Assembly (NCBI GenBank): GCA_900660155.1
Contig: CABFPE010000412.1
Coordinates: forward strand, 174,561 to 204,056
Origin: Hofstenia miamia
Taxonomy: Eukaryota; Xenacoelomorpha; Acoela; Hofsteniidae
Direction of reading: 5' to 3'
Length of the DNA: 29,496 bases
Shown here one piece after another: positions 19,879 through 29,310 of the stretch. Every line of letters starts with the position of its first letter. Position 1 is the stretch's first letter. The notes beneath the pieces are model-generated. The model made no database searches, had not been told where the DNA came from, and was given only the letters and a program-made list of their open reading frames with translations. Position numbers and translations under genes: made by a program.

Positions 19879-20119
19879 ATGATGATTAGGCCAAAAAAAT
19901 CGTAATTTTTGGGTCAAATTTCAATCGCCCTATTAATGATTAAGGGAGGTCCAAATCACATAAAAGTACCCAATCCAATATGTAATTCTGGAGAAACTGT
20001 CTCTAACAATTTTTTATGCCCGTTAAGCCCAATGTTGTCTGTCCTTGCTTTAATATGTTTCCTGAAAAGAAATGTTGGAAGTTTTTTAAGCTTTTACTAG
20101 TGCCGATATTCAGGAAAGA

Positions 20120-20302
20120 TGGTTTTAGCATGATGATGCCCCAGCGCATTATGGAAACGTGGCTTCTAAGTGGTTGACTGACACTTTTGCTATTCGTTGG
20201 ATAGGCTGACGGAGAGGACTTGAGTGGCCCCCAAGATCTCCCGATCATACTCCGCCTGACTTCTTCCTCTGGGGAGTTATTAAGGAAGCTGTGTACAATG
20301 GT
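20120..20302 (+). pseudogene. mariner-superfamily transposase scrap, DD41D-type
   Basis: The plus frame from 20120 reads WF, TAG, then HDDAPAHYGNVASKWL, TDTFAIRWIG, TGA, RRGLEWPPRSPDHTPPDFFLW. This is the second and third catalytic Asp region of a Tc1/mariner transposase. The second Asp is at 20132-20134 and the third at 20258-20260, with 41 codons between them, matching a DD41D spacing. Two in-frame stops (20126-20128 and 20207-20209) kill it. Nothing else of the element is recognisable, and the upstream 19909-20100 stretch shows no motif. Confidence 0.75.
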
Positions 20303-20310
20303 AATTAATA

Positions 20311-20468
20311 TAACGGGTTGCCCTTCAAAACTAAAAGACAAAACAATTGGCTACTTTTCGAAACTAAATGGCGAAACATTCTGGTTATTTTTCGAAACAA
20401 AATAACGAGATATTTTGGTAAATTTTCGTTACAAAAAGATGAAACAAAAAGGTACCATTTATTATTGG
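20311..20468 (+). repeat. Degenerate ~34-bp tandem array
   Basis: About four units share a core TTTTCGAAAC(T/A)AAA preceded by a GG-T-A/G pyrimidine stretch: 20311-20340 (partial), 20341-20373, 20374-20407 and 20408-20441, with a trailing partial unit. Units diverge by roughly a quarter to a third, so the array is old. Confidence 0.65.
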
Positions 20469-20539
20469 GGTTGGTATATAGTTTTTTGCTCTAAACTGGC
20501 ACTGGGTACAAATAATATAAACATATATATAAAAAGCCA

Positions 20540-20540
<1 letters not shown>

Positions 20541-20582
<42 letters not shown>
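20541..20582. repeat. (AT)n microsatellite
   Basis: About 42 bp of nearly pure TA/AT dinucleotide with one TT interruption near its start. Confidence 0.95.
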
Positions 20583-20587
<5 letters not shown>

Positions 20588-21231
20588 CTCTAATATTAGC
20601 GTGGAGTGTAAAACATTGTTTGTTTTTATGCAGCTGTCTTCTCAGCTATGCTGGCTTTCCTCTATTTTTCTTGAAAAGGCAAGAGCCTCCAAATTTATAA
20701 AATTGTGCCCTCATCATCTTGTCAACCTGAATACTATTCTCATCATTTAAATATGCAAGTGTAGCAAGTAAATCTAAAAACTAATGTAATAAACAACTAA
20801 ACAACTAAAGTAACTTGCTTAGATAAGAAGTTTGCTGCAAATATTAAAGATGATTTTTACTCCACTACAAGTGTTTCTGTTTGCAAAAAAGTAGTAATTT
20901 ACTGCTGAACCCAGTGATGTTGACAGAGCAGGACAAGATCAGGCCTTAGGCCAATCTGAAAAATATTGGCCCGGATTTGACAGAGGCACTTTGCTAAAAG
21001 ATTTAATTATCCAATCTAATAAACTGTTAAATATATATGTAGGTATGGTCGCGAGAAGGAGGCTACACTTTACTCTGATTGTTCTAGAGGGGAACTTTGA
21101 CACCTGCCAGCTCGTGGATATTGACGGAGGTGTTGTAGTGACGTCATGGAAGTTGCATACTCATATACTTGCTATAATGACTCACTTATTTATGGAGGCC
21201 AATTTCGTTTATCTTGTTTGCACACATTTTT
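20583..21231. other. Unassigned DNA left of gypsy element 2
   Basis: No coding similarity. A GGCCTTAGGCC near-palindrome is near 20941-20952 and a slightly GC-richer patch at 21045-21150 contains the palindrome TGACGTCA (21139-21146). An 81-codon plus frame (20991-21236) has no known motif. Confidence 0.45.
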
Positions 21232-21921
21232 GTTGATATACACAACATTGTTAGCTGGGGTTGAACCATAGTTTAATTCAGCCAGACGTAGTTTTCGGCT
21301 GAGAAACTGTATAGGGCATTCGATGCCATTCATTATCTGACTGAGCGCTGTGCCAATGGTGATGGAGCTGGCGTCACAGTCCAGGATAAATTCCTTGGAA
21401 AAGTCGGGTGTATTGAGACTGGGCAAGTGCTGCAATTCGGTTTTTAATTTATTTAGTTCTTGTTGATGATCCCATGTCCATGTGAAGAGCGTTTTGGCTT
21501 TTAGGAGGTTAGACATGTTAATTATTTTTTCCGCGACGTTCGGGATAAATGTCTCGTTATAATTAAAAAAAGCCAAGGATCCTTTGGACATATATTTGTT
21601 GTTAAGTGCAGTGATGTTGTTGATTACATCTCGCGCATCCTCTTTTAAAGTGATTTTCCCTTTTTGCATTTGTCGACCGAGGAATATAAGTGATGTTCGC
21701 AATAATTTACATTTGGTACCGTTTACTTTTAGGTCGGATTTTTTTAGTAGACCTAATATCTTATCGAGTTTTAGTAAATGGTCTATAATTGTTTTTGAGG
21801 CAACGAGTATATCGTCGATATATGCGGAAATGCCTTCATCTAGTTGGTTTTTCTCATTTTGTAGTATTCTGGTTACGTATTGTTGAAATGTGGCTGGAGC
21901 ATTGCATAGGCCAAAGGCCAT
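21190..21921 (-). pseudogene. pol: RT palm (YIDD) and partial RNase H of gypsy element 2
   Basis: 243 codons. FGLCNAPATFQQ opens the segment. Catalytic Y34-I-D36-D37 is within SAYIDDILVAS, then FLGRQMQKGKI and the FNYNETFIP connection, and RNase H D183 in FILDCDASSIT. The RNase H reading breaks after LRLAELNYGSTPA (about 21252); the last 20 residues are readthrough into flanking DNA. The usual Glu and second Asp of RNase H and the whole integrase are absent. The next piece upstream (21854-22123) is in another frame. Confidence 0.88.
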
Positions 21922-22851
21922 GTAATGCCACTCGTAGAAACTGTATGGTGTTATAAATGCCTATGTTGCTTTTCCTCATTGGCACCTGCCAATAGGCCTT
22001 ACATAGGTCGAGTGTGCTGAAAAAGGAGTTTTGGCATGATGTATATAATATTTGATCGATGCATAGAAGAGGGTAGGCGTTCTTCTTAGTGATGTTGTTT
22101 AGTTTGTGGAAATCAATACACAAATACTACTTGTTGTTTTGCTTAATGAAGACAGTAGGAGATGCGTAGGGGCTTTTCGATGGTTGATAATGCCATTGTT
22201 AAGTAACTTGGTGATTATTTTTGAATATTCGTGTTTTAAATGTTCTGGCATGGGGCAAACAGGTTGTCGGATTGGTACATTGTTTATTGTATCTATACAA
22301 TGTTCTTCACCAATTGCTTTGCCTACGCCATTGGTGTCAAAGTTGAAGACAGATTGATGGTTTTGTAGAATGATGGTTAATGCGTCTCCCTCACTGTTTG
22401 CTAAGTGAGGGTGCAAGGAATTAGTGACTTCTGGTATTGGTTGGACGCTTGGTGTGTGGTTGATGGCGTCGGGTAACAAAACTGGGTTTGGATTCCTGGT
22501 GACGACTGTTATCAGTGGGGTGGCGTATATTTTTATGTTATCTGGTGTGAGTTTTATTAGTTTAATTCTTTTATTAAGAACAGCTGTTGTGATGGTGTTA
22601 TTTCTGTACTGAGGAATTGATGCTAAAATGATGACTTTCTTAGCATTGAAGCCATGTTGGTTATTGATTACTATATCTGTAGTTACAGGTTGGTCAGCTA
22701 GAAGTGGGATGAAGTGCCAGCTAAAAGGCTCGATGGTGATGTTTTCAGCTGGGTGAAGAATGATGGTTTGCGAATCAAGAGTTTGAAGGTGGGAGGTAAC
22801 ATCCTTGTGTTTTGAATCTATGAGTGTTTTGTCCAGAATTTGATGATGCAT
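21854..22851 (-). pseudogene. pol: Protease-RT linker and RT fingers of gypsy element 2
   Basis: Two overlapping pieces. 22099-22851 (250 codons) is the spacer between protease and RT and reads into the RT start (HCIDTINNVPIRQPVCPMPE, then LKHEYSKIITKLLNNGIINH). A frameshift near 22110-22120 moves into 21854-22123, which has CIDFHKLNNITKKNAYPLL and the palm motif FFSTLDLCKAYWQV. The catalytic Asp of LDL is present. Another frame change at about 21945 leads into the YIDD segment. Three frames over about 1 kb show old decay. Confidence 0.85.
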
Positions 22852-23018
22852 TGCTATTTTTCTAAGAAATCTTTGCCTAGTATCAATTCATAGGGCAGTG
22901 CATGGTTGGTGGTATCAACTACCAGGATATAATGTGTGAATTTGTTATTAGATATGGTGAACTGCAGATTGTCTATTAGCCCCTTTGTATCTAGGTAGTC
23001 ATCTGAGACGTTAATTAA

Positions 23019-23210
23019 TCAATGGTTGTGAGGCTTGATGTGGTTACAATTGATGCTGATTTGCTTTGCACAGGTGTCAGCTATAATGGCTACCGAGGCA
23101 CCAGTGTCAACAGTTGCCTGCATTATTTTGCTGTTAACATTAACAGGTATGGTGTTGTTGTTTAGATGTGTTGTTACTAATACAGTTCCTGCTAAGCTGG
23201 AAGTCAGCAC
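23019..23210 (-). pseudogene. Aspartic protease of gypsy element 2
   Basis: A 63-codon minus frame holds the retropepsin active site ATVDTGASVAIIA (Asp-Thr-Gly). It follows gag and precedes the long RT linker, the expected position. The conserved C-terminal ILG motif is not in this frame; the reading is lost after NHIKPHNH at a stop near 23019, and the DNA down to 22851 contains remnants in other frames. Confidence 0.8.
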
Positions 23211-23243
23211 TCTTAGTAGTTTAAATCATCCTTGGTACCTGAG

Positions 23244-23766
23244 TCAGATTTGTAGATTGTAAAAATTTTGTAGCAAAAGGCCATATTTGGATTTTGTAGT
23301 GTGATTGAGGGTGAGATAATAATTGTATGCCTTCCCTGTCAGGAATGTGGAAAACTGAGCAAGGGTGTGTTGTTGACTTGCTTTCTGAATGCTAAAGTGT
23401 TGTTCATATAAGAACAACCATTCCTCAAATTTAGGAGATGCAACATCAGCCTTGTCTGAAAATTTGCTTGGAGGCATTTTTAATTTCAAGTTATCATTCA
23501 AGGTGGTAAGCAAGAGACTGGAGTGGATTATGTTTTGTCTGGTTGTGGTGATTCTAATTCCTTTAAGTGATTATCTATTCTGTTTAATTTGTTGTTAATT
23601 GTATCTAGCAAGGGATTGACAATTGGTGAGGGAGGGAAGTTAGCCCTTAGAGGTGTGACATTAGTCAGTGGAGATGTGATCATTGGACTAGATTGATGAT
23701 GTGATCAAGGGCTAGAGGAATTGTGTTCCCAATGTCCCATATTTGTTGAAATGGGTGTTGGTTCAT
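23244..23766 (-). pseudogene. gag: gag (N-terminal half) of gypsy element 2
   Basis: The clean part (23244-23513, 89 codons) reads LKLKMPPSKFSDKADVASPK, then FEEWLFLYEQHF and FLTGKAYNYYLTL. The same pattern (LPKFNGKADGYNP...EWLQIFE...LYLTGTAYQHYLLL) occurs in element 3 Gag at 28937-29185. Upstream, to 23766, the minus strand is open for another ~80 codons in a shifted frame with a Pro/Ser/Asn-rich leader (PLTNVTPLRANFPPSPIV). No zinc knuckle is seen before protease at 23210, so the nucleocapsid part has been deleted. Confidence 0.8.
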
Positions 23767-23770
23767 TTAA

Positions 23771-24673
23771 GGGGGGAGTATCACTGGGAAAATTGTCAAA
23801 TCACCGAATCTCGCAAATCGCGTTTAAACCCAGTGTTTATGAGGGAGTCATTATTAAACTGTATGATACTTTTTAAATTTTTGAAATCCATCAAGTAGTT
23901 TATTTTTTACAATTTTTTTTCTGATGGTAGGTATCTGTAGTAACACATTTGTTTGGCATAGCAATGATATTTCAAGTTGGATATTTTTTTAGTTTGCTGT
24001 CTAAAGGTAATAAAACAATAAGGATCTCCCCGATTGTTTACAAACAAAATCACGTTTCCAAGCGGTTTCTTCAAACACTCCTCCTGTAACTTTCAATTTT
24101 CAACATTAATTTTATAGATTTAGATACTTTTCTTCCGTTTTTTATGTTTTTTGATAGCACTTTTGCCATAACTTTTTTATTTATCAAGATAATCTAATGA
24201 AACTTTCTGTGCTTGTACAACAGGCATACAGGAGTGTTGTGTTCTAAGGATTTGAAGATCTCTTTTAATTTAAAAATGTTACAAACTTTAATGTCATACA
24301 ATTTTTGACAATTTTAGTACATATTTTTATACGGCTATAAATGTAACAGATTGAGATCTTCTTCAAAACCCATAGAACAAAACATTCTTCATTATGTTTC
24401 TAAACCCCTCACTAAATTTTGTACCAATTGATTGAGAAGGTTTTTCATGAATGGAATAGTCCCATAGCCACTTTTTTATATTTGAAACATGTGTGACCTT
24501 GACCTTTTTGACCCCATGACCTCTAAATTAAGTAAGGTCACCAACATTTCATGTGGTTTCGAAAGTTCAATCCACCAGCTAAACCATGTGAAAGAATGAG
24601 GGCTCTAATACTATTTTTTTATTTTTTATGATTTTTTAAAGTCGACAACTCCTCTCCCGGTGATACTCCCCCC
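23771..24673. mobile_element. TTAA-flanked MITE, 903 bp, nested in gypsy element 2
   Basis: The left end GGGGGGAGTATCACTGGGA (23771-23789) pairs with the right end TCCCGGTGATACTCCCCCC (24655-24673), one mismatch in 19. TTAA flanks both sides (23767-23770 and 24674-24677). The interior is AT-rich and non-coding. TTAA targeting suggests piggyBac, though a GGG start is unlike canonical piggyBac CCC ends, so the superfamily is not settled. It lies inside the gag leader of gypsy element 2 and must be younger than that element. Confidence 0.88.
24494..24540 (-). promoter_or_regulatory. Cluster of five AGGTCA-type half sites inside the MITE
   Basis: On the plus strand TGACCT (24494-24499), TGACCT (24500-24505, zero spacer), TGACCC (24509-24514) and TGACCT (24517-24522, 2-bp spacer), with AGGTCA facing them at 24535-24540. 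AGGTCA is the core half site of many nuclear receptors, and direct repeats with short spacers are their usual form. Binding is untested; the arrangement itself is what I see. Confidence 0.5.
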
Positions 24674-24677
24674 TTAA

Positions 24678-25173
24678 AATTACTAGAGTACTTGTGATAT
24701 CAAGCATATGGCTGTTAGTGGTTGTAATTAGCCATTACTGAAATATATTGGCTTTAATTAAATAAGATACATAAATAGCAGCTTCCTAACCTACATGTAA
24801 TAATTGATACATATAAGGTCACATTATTGGTCACATTATAGTCATTAATTTGGATCTAGATTAATATAAATATAAATTCCTACATTTGGCTTGCTAGCCT
24901 TATATCAAATTCATTATTGTTTGTACATGTAAGAAAGGGTTGATAGTTAGTTAAACAGAAATAAATACTCCTAATCATATCCCTAACTTAAGTGTAGGTT
25001 CATGGCTTGGAACAAGGAACCTAGAATCATTCATATAAATCATTCATATTGTATACTATTTTGTTGCTATTAACTTGGCTTATTTTAAATTCAGCATTCT
25101 TGTCTATCTTTGTTTCTTTGATATCCAGCATTGCTCTCTTCAGGTTTTGAAAATGTAATAGTCTATCATTATC
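24678..25173. other. Stretch between gypsy elements 2 and 3
   Basis: The left part may carry a little of the gag leader of element 2 cut by the MITE. The right part should hold the untranslated end and 3' LTR of element 3, but no sequence matching an LTR end or a polypurine tract is evident. The repeated phrase GGTCACATTA occurs twice at 24818-24838. Confidence 0.4.
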
Positions 25174-25556
25174 TCACATAGACTCATTATTTGGTAGTGT
25201 CTGTGTAATTTTGTATGGTCTGGACCAAACCATTTTTAGTTTCCAGACTTGATTTGTGTCAGTGAGCTTTGTCAGTATGAATGTGTATACCTTATCCCCT
25301 ACTTTTGTGCATGACCAAAAATTTTCCTATTATAATTGCATTGTTGTCTCATGGCTGACTTCTTTATATTATGACACATCATCTTATGTATTGCTGTAAT
25401 TTGATTTCTAAGCTGATTTATGTATGCATTATCCATCCTATCACTGTAGTTAAAATATTGCATTGATAGGGGTGTGGTGGCTTCCCTGCCAAACATTGCT
25501 TTAAAAGGTGTTATCTCTGTCATTGAATGTACAGAGGTATTGTAAAAATACTCCAC
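25174..25556 (-). pseudogene. pol: Integrase C-terminal domain of gypsy element 3
   Basis: The 85-codon piece (25299-25556) starts EYFYNTSVHSMTEITPFKAMFG, the usual end of the integrase core. In a shifted frame, GDKVYTFILTKLTDTNQVWK is followed by a LKMVWSRPYKI segment, the SH3-like/GPY-type chromatin and DNA-binding domain. The frame closes with NNESM and a TGA at 25174-25176, which may be the natural pol stop. Frame breaks near 25300 and 25562 separate it from the core. Confidence 0.8.
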
Positions 25557-25570
25557 CCAATCACCTTTCT

Positions 25571-26395
25571 CTATTTGTTTCTGCCTATCCTTGATGTCTC
25601 CACTCTTATTAACTTGATTAATGTTGGATTTAACCTCTCTACAGCTCCATTTGCCTGAGGGTGGTATGCTGTTGTTTGCTCACTAACTATCTCTAGTAGC
25701 TTTGCCATCTCTTGGAAAAGTCCACTCTCAAATTGTGGTCCTTTGTCAGATATTAAAGTCTCCATTGGACAACATTTTAATATACATTCCTTCATCACTA
25801 TCTTTGCAGTTGTTTCCTCTGTTGTGTTTTTCATCAGGATCATCCTTGTATATTTGGTGATGTTGTCCACCATTACCAAAAGGTGCTGATATCCCTCTTT
25901 GTCTTTCAATAGCATTTCCAAATCAATGTGTATTATCTCATTAGTTTGTGTTGCAATGATTTTTTCCAATGGTGCCCTCTGTGCTGGCAAATGCTGCTTG
26001 TTGTTCAATAAACATGTCATACATTTATTTATTATTTCCTCTGTTACTTTCTTCACCACTGTTGTAATGAATCTAGAATTAAAGGTTTTCTCTGTCTGTG
26101 TTATGCTTAAGTGGCCTTTTCCATGCACTTTTTGTATAAGTTCTCTCTTGTAATAATTGGGGATTGCAATTCTGTTGTTTTGTGCCTTGACATATAGTAG
26201 CCCAGTTTTATTAAGCTTCCATTTGTACCATTCATAATAGCTTGCTGTCAGTTTTGATAGCATTGCTTGCAGTTCTTTTATCTTTTTAATGATCTCACTG
26301 AGTATTACATTGTCTCTTTGTTTCTCCACTATTTCTTGTTCAGATATCTCTTCTTTCAACATTATTGGTAAAACTGCTTGCCCCTTTTTGTCCAC
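25571..26395 (-). pseudogene. pol: Integrase core and zinc domain of gypsy element 3
   Basis: 274 codons. The HHCC zinc site is H91 (KVHGKGH), H95, C125 and C128 (CMTC). The catalytic triad is complete: D158 in IHIDLEML, D217 in LISDKGPQF and E253 in YHPQANGAVERLN, with 35 residues between the last two (DD35E). Unlike element 1, no active-site residue is lost, so the damage is only in the reading frame at both ends. It would join cDNA ends to host DNA. Confidence 0.92.
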
Positions 26396-27006
26396 ATTTA
26401 TCTCAGTAATCCTTTATACTCAATATGTGGTAAGAATTGGAACTGTTTCTTTTCTCCATCCACTTTTGCTGCATCCCTTTGATATTCAGGTAATGATGTT
26501 CAACAATCTGCATTGTTGTGTAATGTGCATTTGCAGTGTTTGATTATGAATGTGAATTCATTTAAGTATTTGATCCATAATGATATTATCATTGACTTGT
26601 CTCCCAAATTTTTTTTATCCAGGCTAATCCACTATTGTCCATGCATACTCTGAATTCCTAACTGATTAGAAAGTGTCTGAATTTTCTGATGCTCTCAATA
26701 AGTGCCAACATTTCCAACTTCATTGACCCATAGTTGTCTTTGCTTGCTTTCAGTTTCTAGCTGAAGAATTGTACAGGAACCTCCTTGCCATTTTTCAGCT
26801 ACCCCAATGTTGCTGCATCACAATCTAAAATAAATTTCTATTTGTAGTCTGGCTTATTTAGTGATGGTAATTTCACCAATTCTTCCTTGATATTGTTGAG
26901 CTCTTCTTGTTCCTGCCAAGTCCATACAAATGGTACTGATTTCCTCATAAGTTTGGTCATCTTCACAGCTTTTCCAGCAATGCTTGGGATAAAGGTTCTG
27001 TAATAG
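26396..27006 (-). pseudogene. pol: RNase H region of gypsy element 3, heavily broken
   Basis: LDCDAATLG on the minus strand (26802-26830) marks the first RNase H catalytic Asp, in the same wording as element 2 (FILDCDASS). Stops and frame changes surround it and no long open frame survives. Confidence 0.7.
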
Positions 27007-27962
27007 TTAAAAAAATCCCAATATCCTCTGTATATCCTTTTTGTAGCTTGGCTTTTCTATTTCCTGGATCATATCCCTTGTGTTGTCCTTCATGCATATT
27101 CTGCCTTTCTTGATTACTCTTCCCAGAAATACTATCTTTTCTTTTATTATATCACACTTATTTCCATTGATTCTGAGTCCTGCTTTCTCCAGTATTGTCA
27201 GTGTTCTTTCCAATTTCTCTAGATGCTCTTGTACCATATTGCTCATTACTATGATGTCATCTATGTAAGCATTGACTCCATCTTACATCCTGTGTGCTGT
27301 TCTTCAGTACTTTCATAATGTATCTCTGAAAAGTTGCTGGGGCATTGCACAATCCAAATGCCATGTATATCCATTCATATAGTCCATAAGGTTGTTATGA
27401 ATGCCGTTTTTTCAATATCTTCCTCTTCTATCTTCACCTGCCAATTTGCATTGCATAAATCTATTGATGTGAAGTATTTGTGTTTACTTGCCTTGTATTG
27501 CATATCCTCTATGCTTGGAAGGGGGTACAAATCCTTCTTTATAACCTCATTCAACTTACAGAAATCTATGCATAAGTGATACTTGTTTCCTTGTTTCACA
27601 AACACCATCAGTGCTGTGTATGGGCTTTCACTTGGTTGTATTATTTTATTGTTGATCAGTTCATTTAGTATGTGATTGTATTCATCTTTCATCTGCTCTG
27701 GCACCCTTCTTACTGGCAGCTTTATGGACTTGTCAATTATTGTTACTATTTTGTGTATTTTGCCTATCACTTCACCCACACTTATTTCCCTGTAATTTAA
27801 TATCCATTTGTGTCTCTCCAACATCTCTTTTAATTGTTGAATTTTCCTCTCTTCTAAGTGTTGGTAGTCTTCATTCTTTATTTCCAGTATTCTACAAGTG
27901 TCTTCTTTGCATGCTTTCATCCCTATGCCCTTGAATTGGCCACTTTGATGGTGTTTGTCCAC
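27007..27962 (-). pseudogene. pol: Reverse transcriptase of gypsy element 3
   Basis: 27375-27962 (195 codons) covers the linker and RT fingers/palm: VPEQMKDEYNHILNELINNK, YHLCIDFCKLNEVIKKDLYP, and D168 in YFTSIDLCNANWQV. After a break near 27380, YIDD is encoded at 27256-27267, followed by 27007-27246 with NGNKCDIIKEKIVFLGRVIK and the LGFF...FIP connection. Catalytic Asps are present in both parts. The gap 27270-27375 contains the remains of the FGLCNAPATFQ region with stops. Confidence 0.88.
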
Positions 27963-28440
27963 TTGCCCTCAAATCAGCCATGTGGAGTACTTACTGCTTT
28001 CCTTTGCATGTCTTTGAATCAACCTTGCAAATTACTTCACCCATCATCATCTTTGATTGCTCTCCAAATAAGTCTGATATTTGATTTGATGTATTTCCTG
28101 TATATTTTCAAATTTGATCACTTCACATTGACATTCCAGTTCATTGGTATCTTCCCCTTTCTATTTTTAATAGTGCAGACACTTGATGGCATCAATACTC
28201 TTTTTGTATTAATTCCCTGATTTTCATATAACATTATGTCCACTGTTTTTGATTCTCTGTTTCTATTTTGTAAATTCTGCACATTCACTGGTGTGGCTGC
28301 AAATGAATATCCTCCTCCAACTCAAACATAGTTGTCTTTTATTTACCTTCTTCCTCCTTGATTTCAATCTCTTCTCTCACTTTTATTGTCCTGTTTGCAT
28401 AGTTTATAACTCATCCATTTTTTTCTTCACATTTATTTGT

Positions 28441-29310
28441 TTTGTAGAGTCAGGCTTTTTATGACCCTTTTGTCTGCAACTGTAACATTTAACATCCTTT
28501 TCTCTCACTTTCTTTGTCTTTCTGTTTTTTCCTTTTACTCTAATAATTTTCTCCAGTTTGTTTTCATCATATGTCTTGCTTGTTGATTGTGTTTTATGGC
28601 TGTTCCTCCATATCAGTGCTTCTCTATGCCATGCAGCCTTTTTGTAAATTCATGCATTGTTTTAAATTGTCGCCTGGATGTCAACTGCCTTGTGAATCAT
28701 TTTTCCAGCTTATTGTCCACATCACACTTAATTTCAAATTGGGTTATGATACTTTCCCTTACATATATGATCATATTTAGAGTGACTGTTTTTCCTTGAG
28801 TTTAGCATTAAAAGTCTCTTGACCTATTGGATGTAGTTCTGTATATCATCACTCTTTTTCATCTTTGTAGCATTCAGAATAATATGATACTGGGTTTTAA
28901 AATTTTTCTTCTCATAGTACTCTATGAAATCACCTATTAGCAGTTGGTAATTTTTTTAGTGTTGATATCCAATAGCAAGTAGTGTTGGTATGCTGTTCCT
29001 GTAAGATATAGGGGAAGTCTTGCTGCTGCTGCCTCTTGGTTCACCTTCCGCTCTGCCATGATAATCTCAAATATCTGAAGCCATTCTATGAAAGTTGGGT
29101 TATAGCCATCAGCCTTTCCATTGAATTTTGGTAATGTTGCTTTACAAGGTATGGTATTGTTGGTTCTATTTTGTGGCAATATCAAGCTTTCATACCTTCA
29201 TTTACTATGCTTCCTTACAGTTTCCTCACTTTGAAGCTGGTCAGTTACTGCTTTTGTGATTTCATTTATAAATTTTTGTTTATAATTGTAACATCCTCCA
29301 CCTAGCTTAT
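28441..29310 (-). pseudogene. gag: gag of gypsy element 3
   Basis: The N-terminal piece (28937-29185) reads LPKFNGKADGYNPTFIEWLQ and LYLTGTAYQHYLLL, paralleling element 2 Gag. Upstream to about 29310 another frame is open (KFINEITKAVTDQLQSEETV, then a stop). Near the other end KCYSCRQKGHKKPDS (28447-28491) is a CCHC zinc knuckle in which the fourth ligand, expected Cys, is Ser. The segment between these is broken by stops. Confidence 0.75.

Larger units (their letters stand above)
21232..23766 (-). mobile_element. Ty3/gypsy retrotransposon, 3'-truncated (element 2)
   Basis: On the minus strand the order is gag (23244-23766), aspartic protease (23019-23210), RT linker and RT (21854-22851), RT end and RNase H (21252-21921). 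Coding ends abruptly near 21252, just past the start of RNase H, with no integrase or LTR found. The gag leader is interrupted at 23766/23771 by a TTAA-flanked MITE and may continue for a short way beyond it at 24678. The Gag and RT wording closely parallels element 3, so both belong to one clade, different from element 1. Confidence 0.9.

Noticed and set aside
20880..20980. CAGTGATGTTGACAG as a possible hAT left end near GGCCTTAGGCC
   Set aside because: No matching right end or 8-bp duplication could be found.
21139..21146. TGACGTCA, a CRE/ATF palindrome
   Set aside because: A single 8-bp match with no gene or promoter next to it is expected by chance.
25899..26543. Plus-strand open frames opposite the integrase of element 3
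   Set aside because: Antisense shadows of a clear minus-strand integrase; the same applies to other plus frames across 1100-4700 and 21500-28800.
28000..28440. Aspartic protease active site in gypsy element 3
   Set aside because: The region is in the right place and shows a TPVNV phrase like element 2, but no D-(S/T)-G motif can be read in any minus frame.
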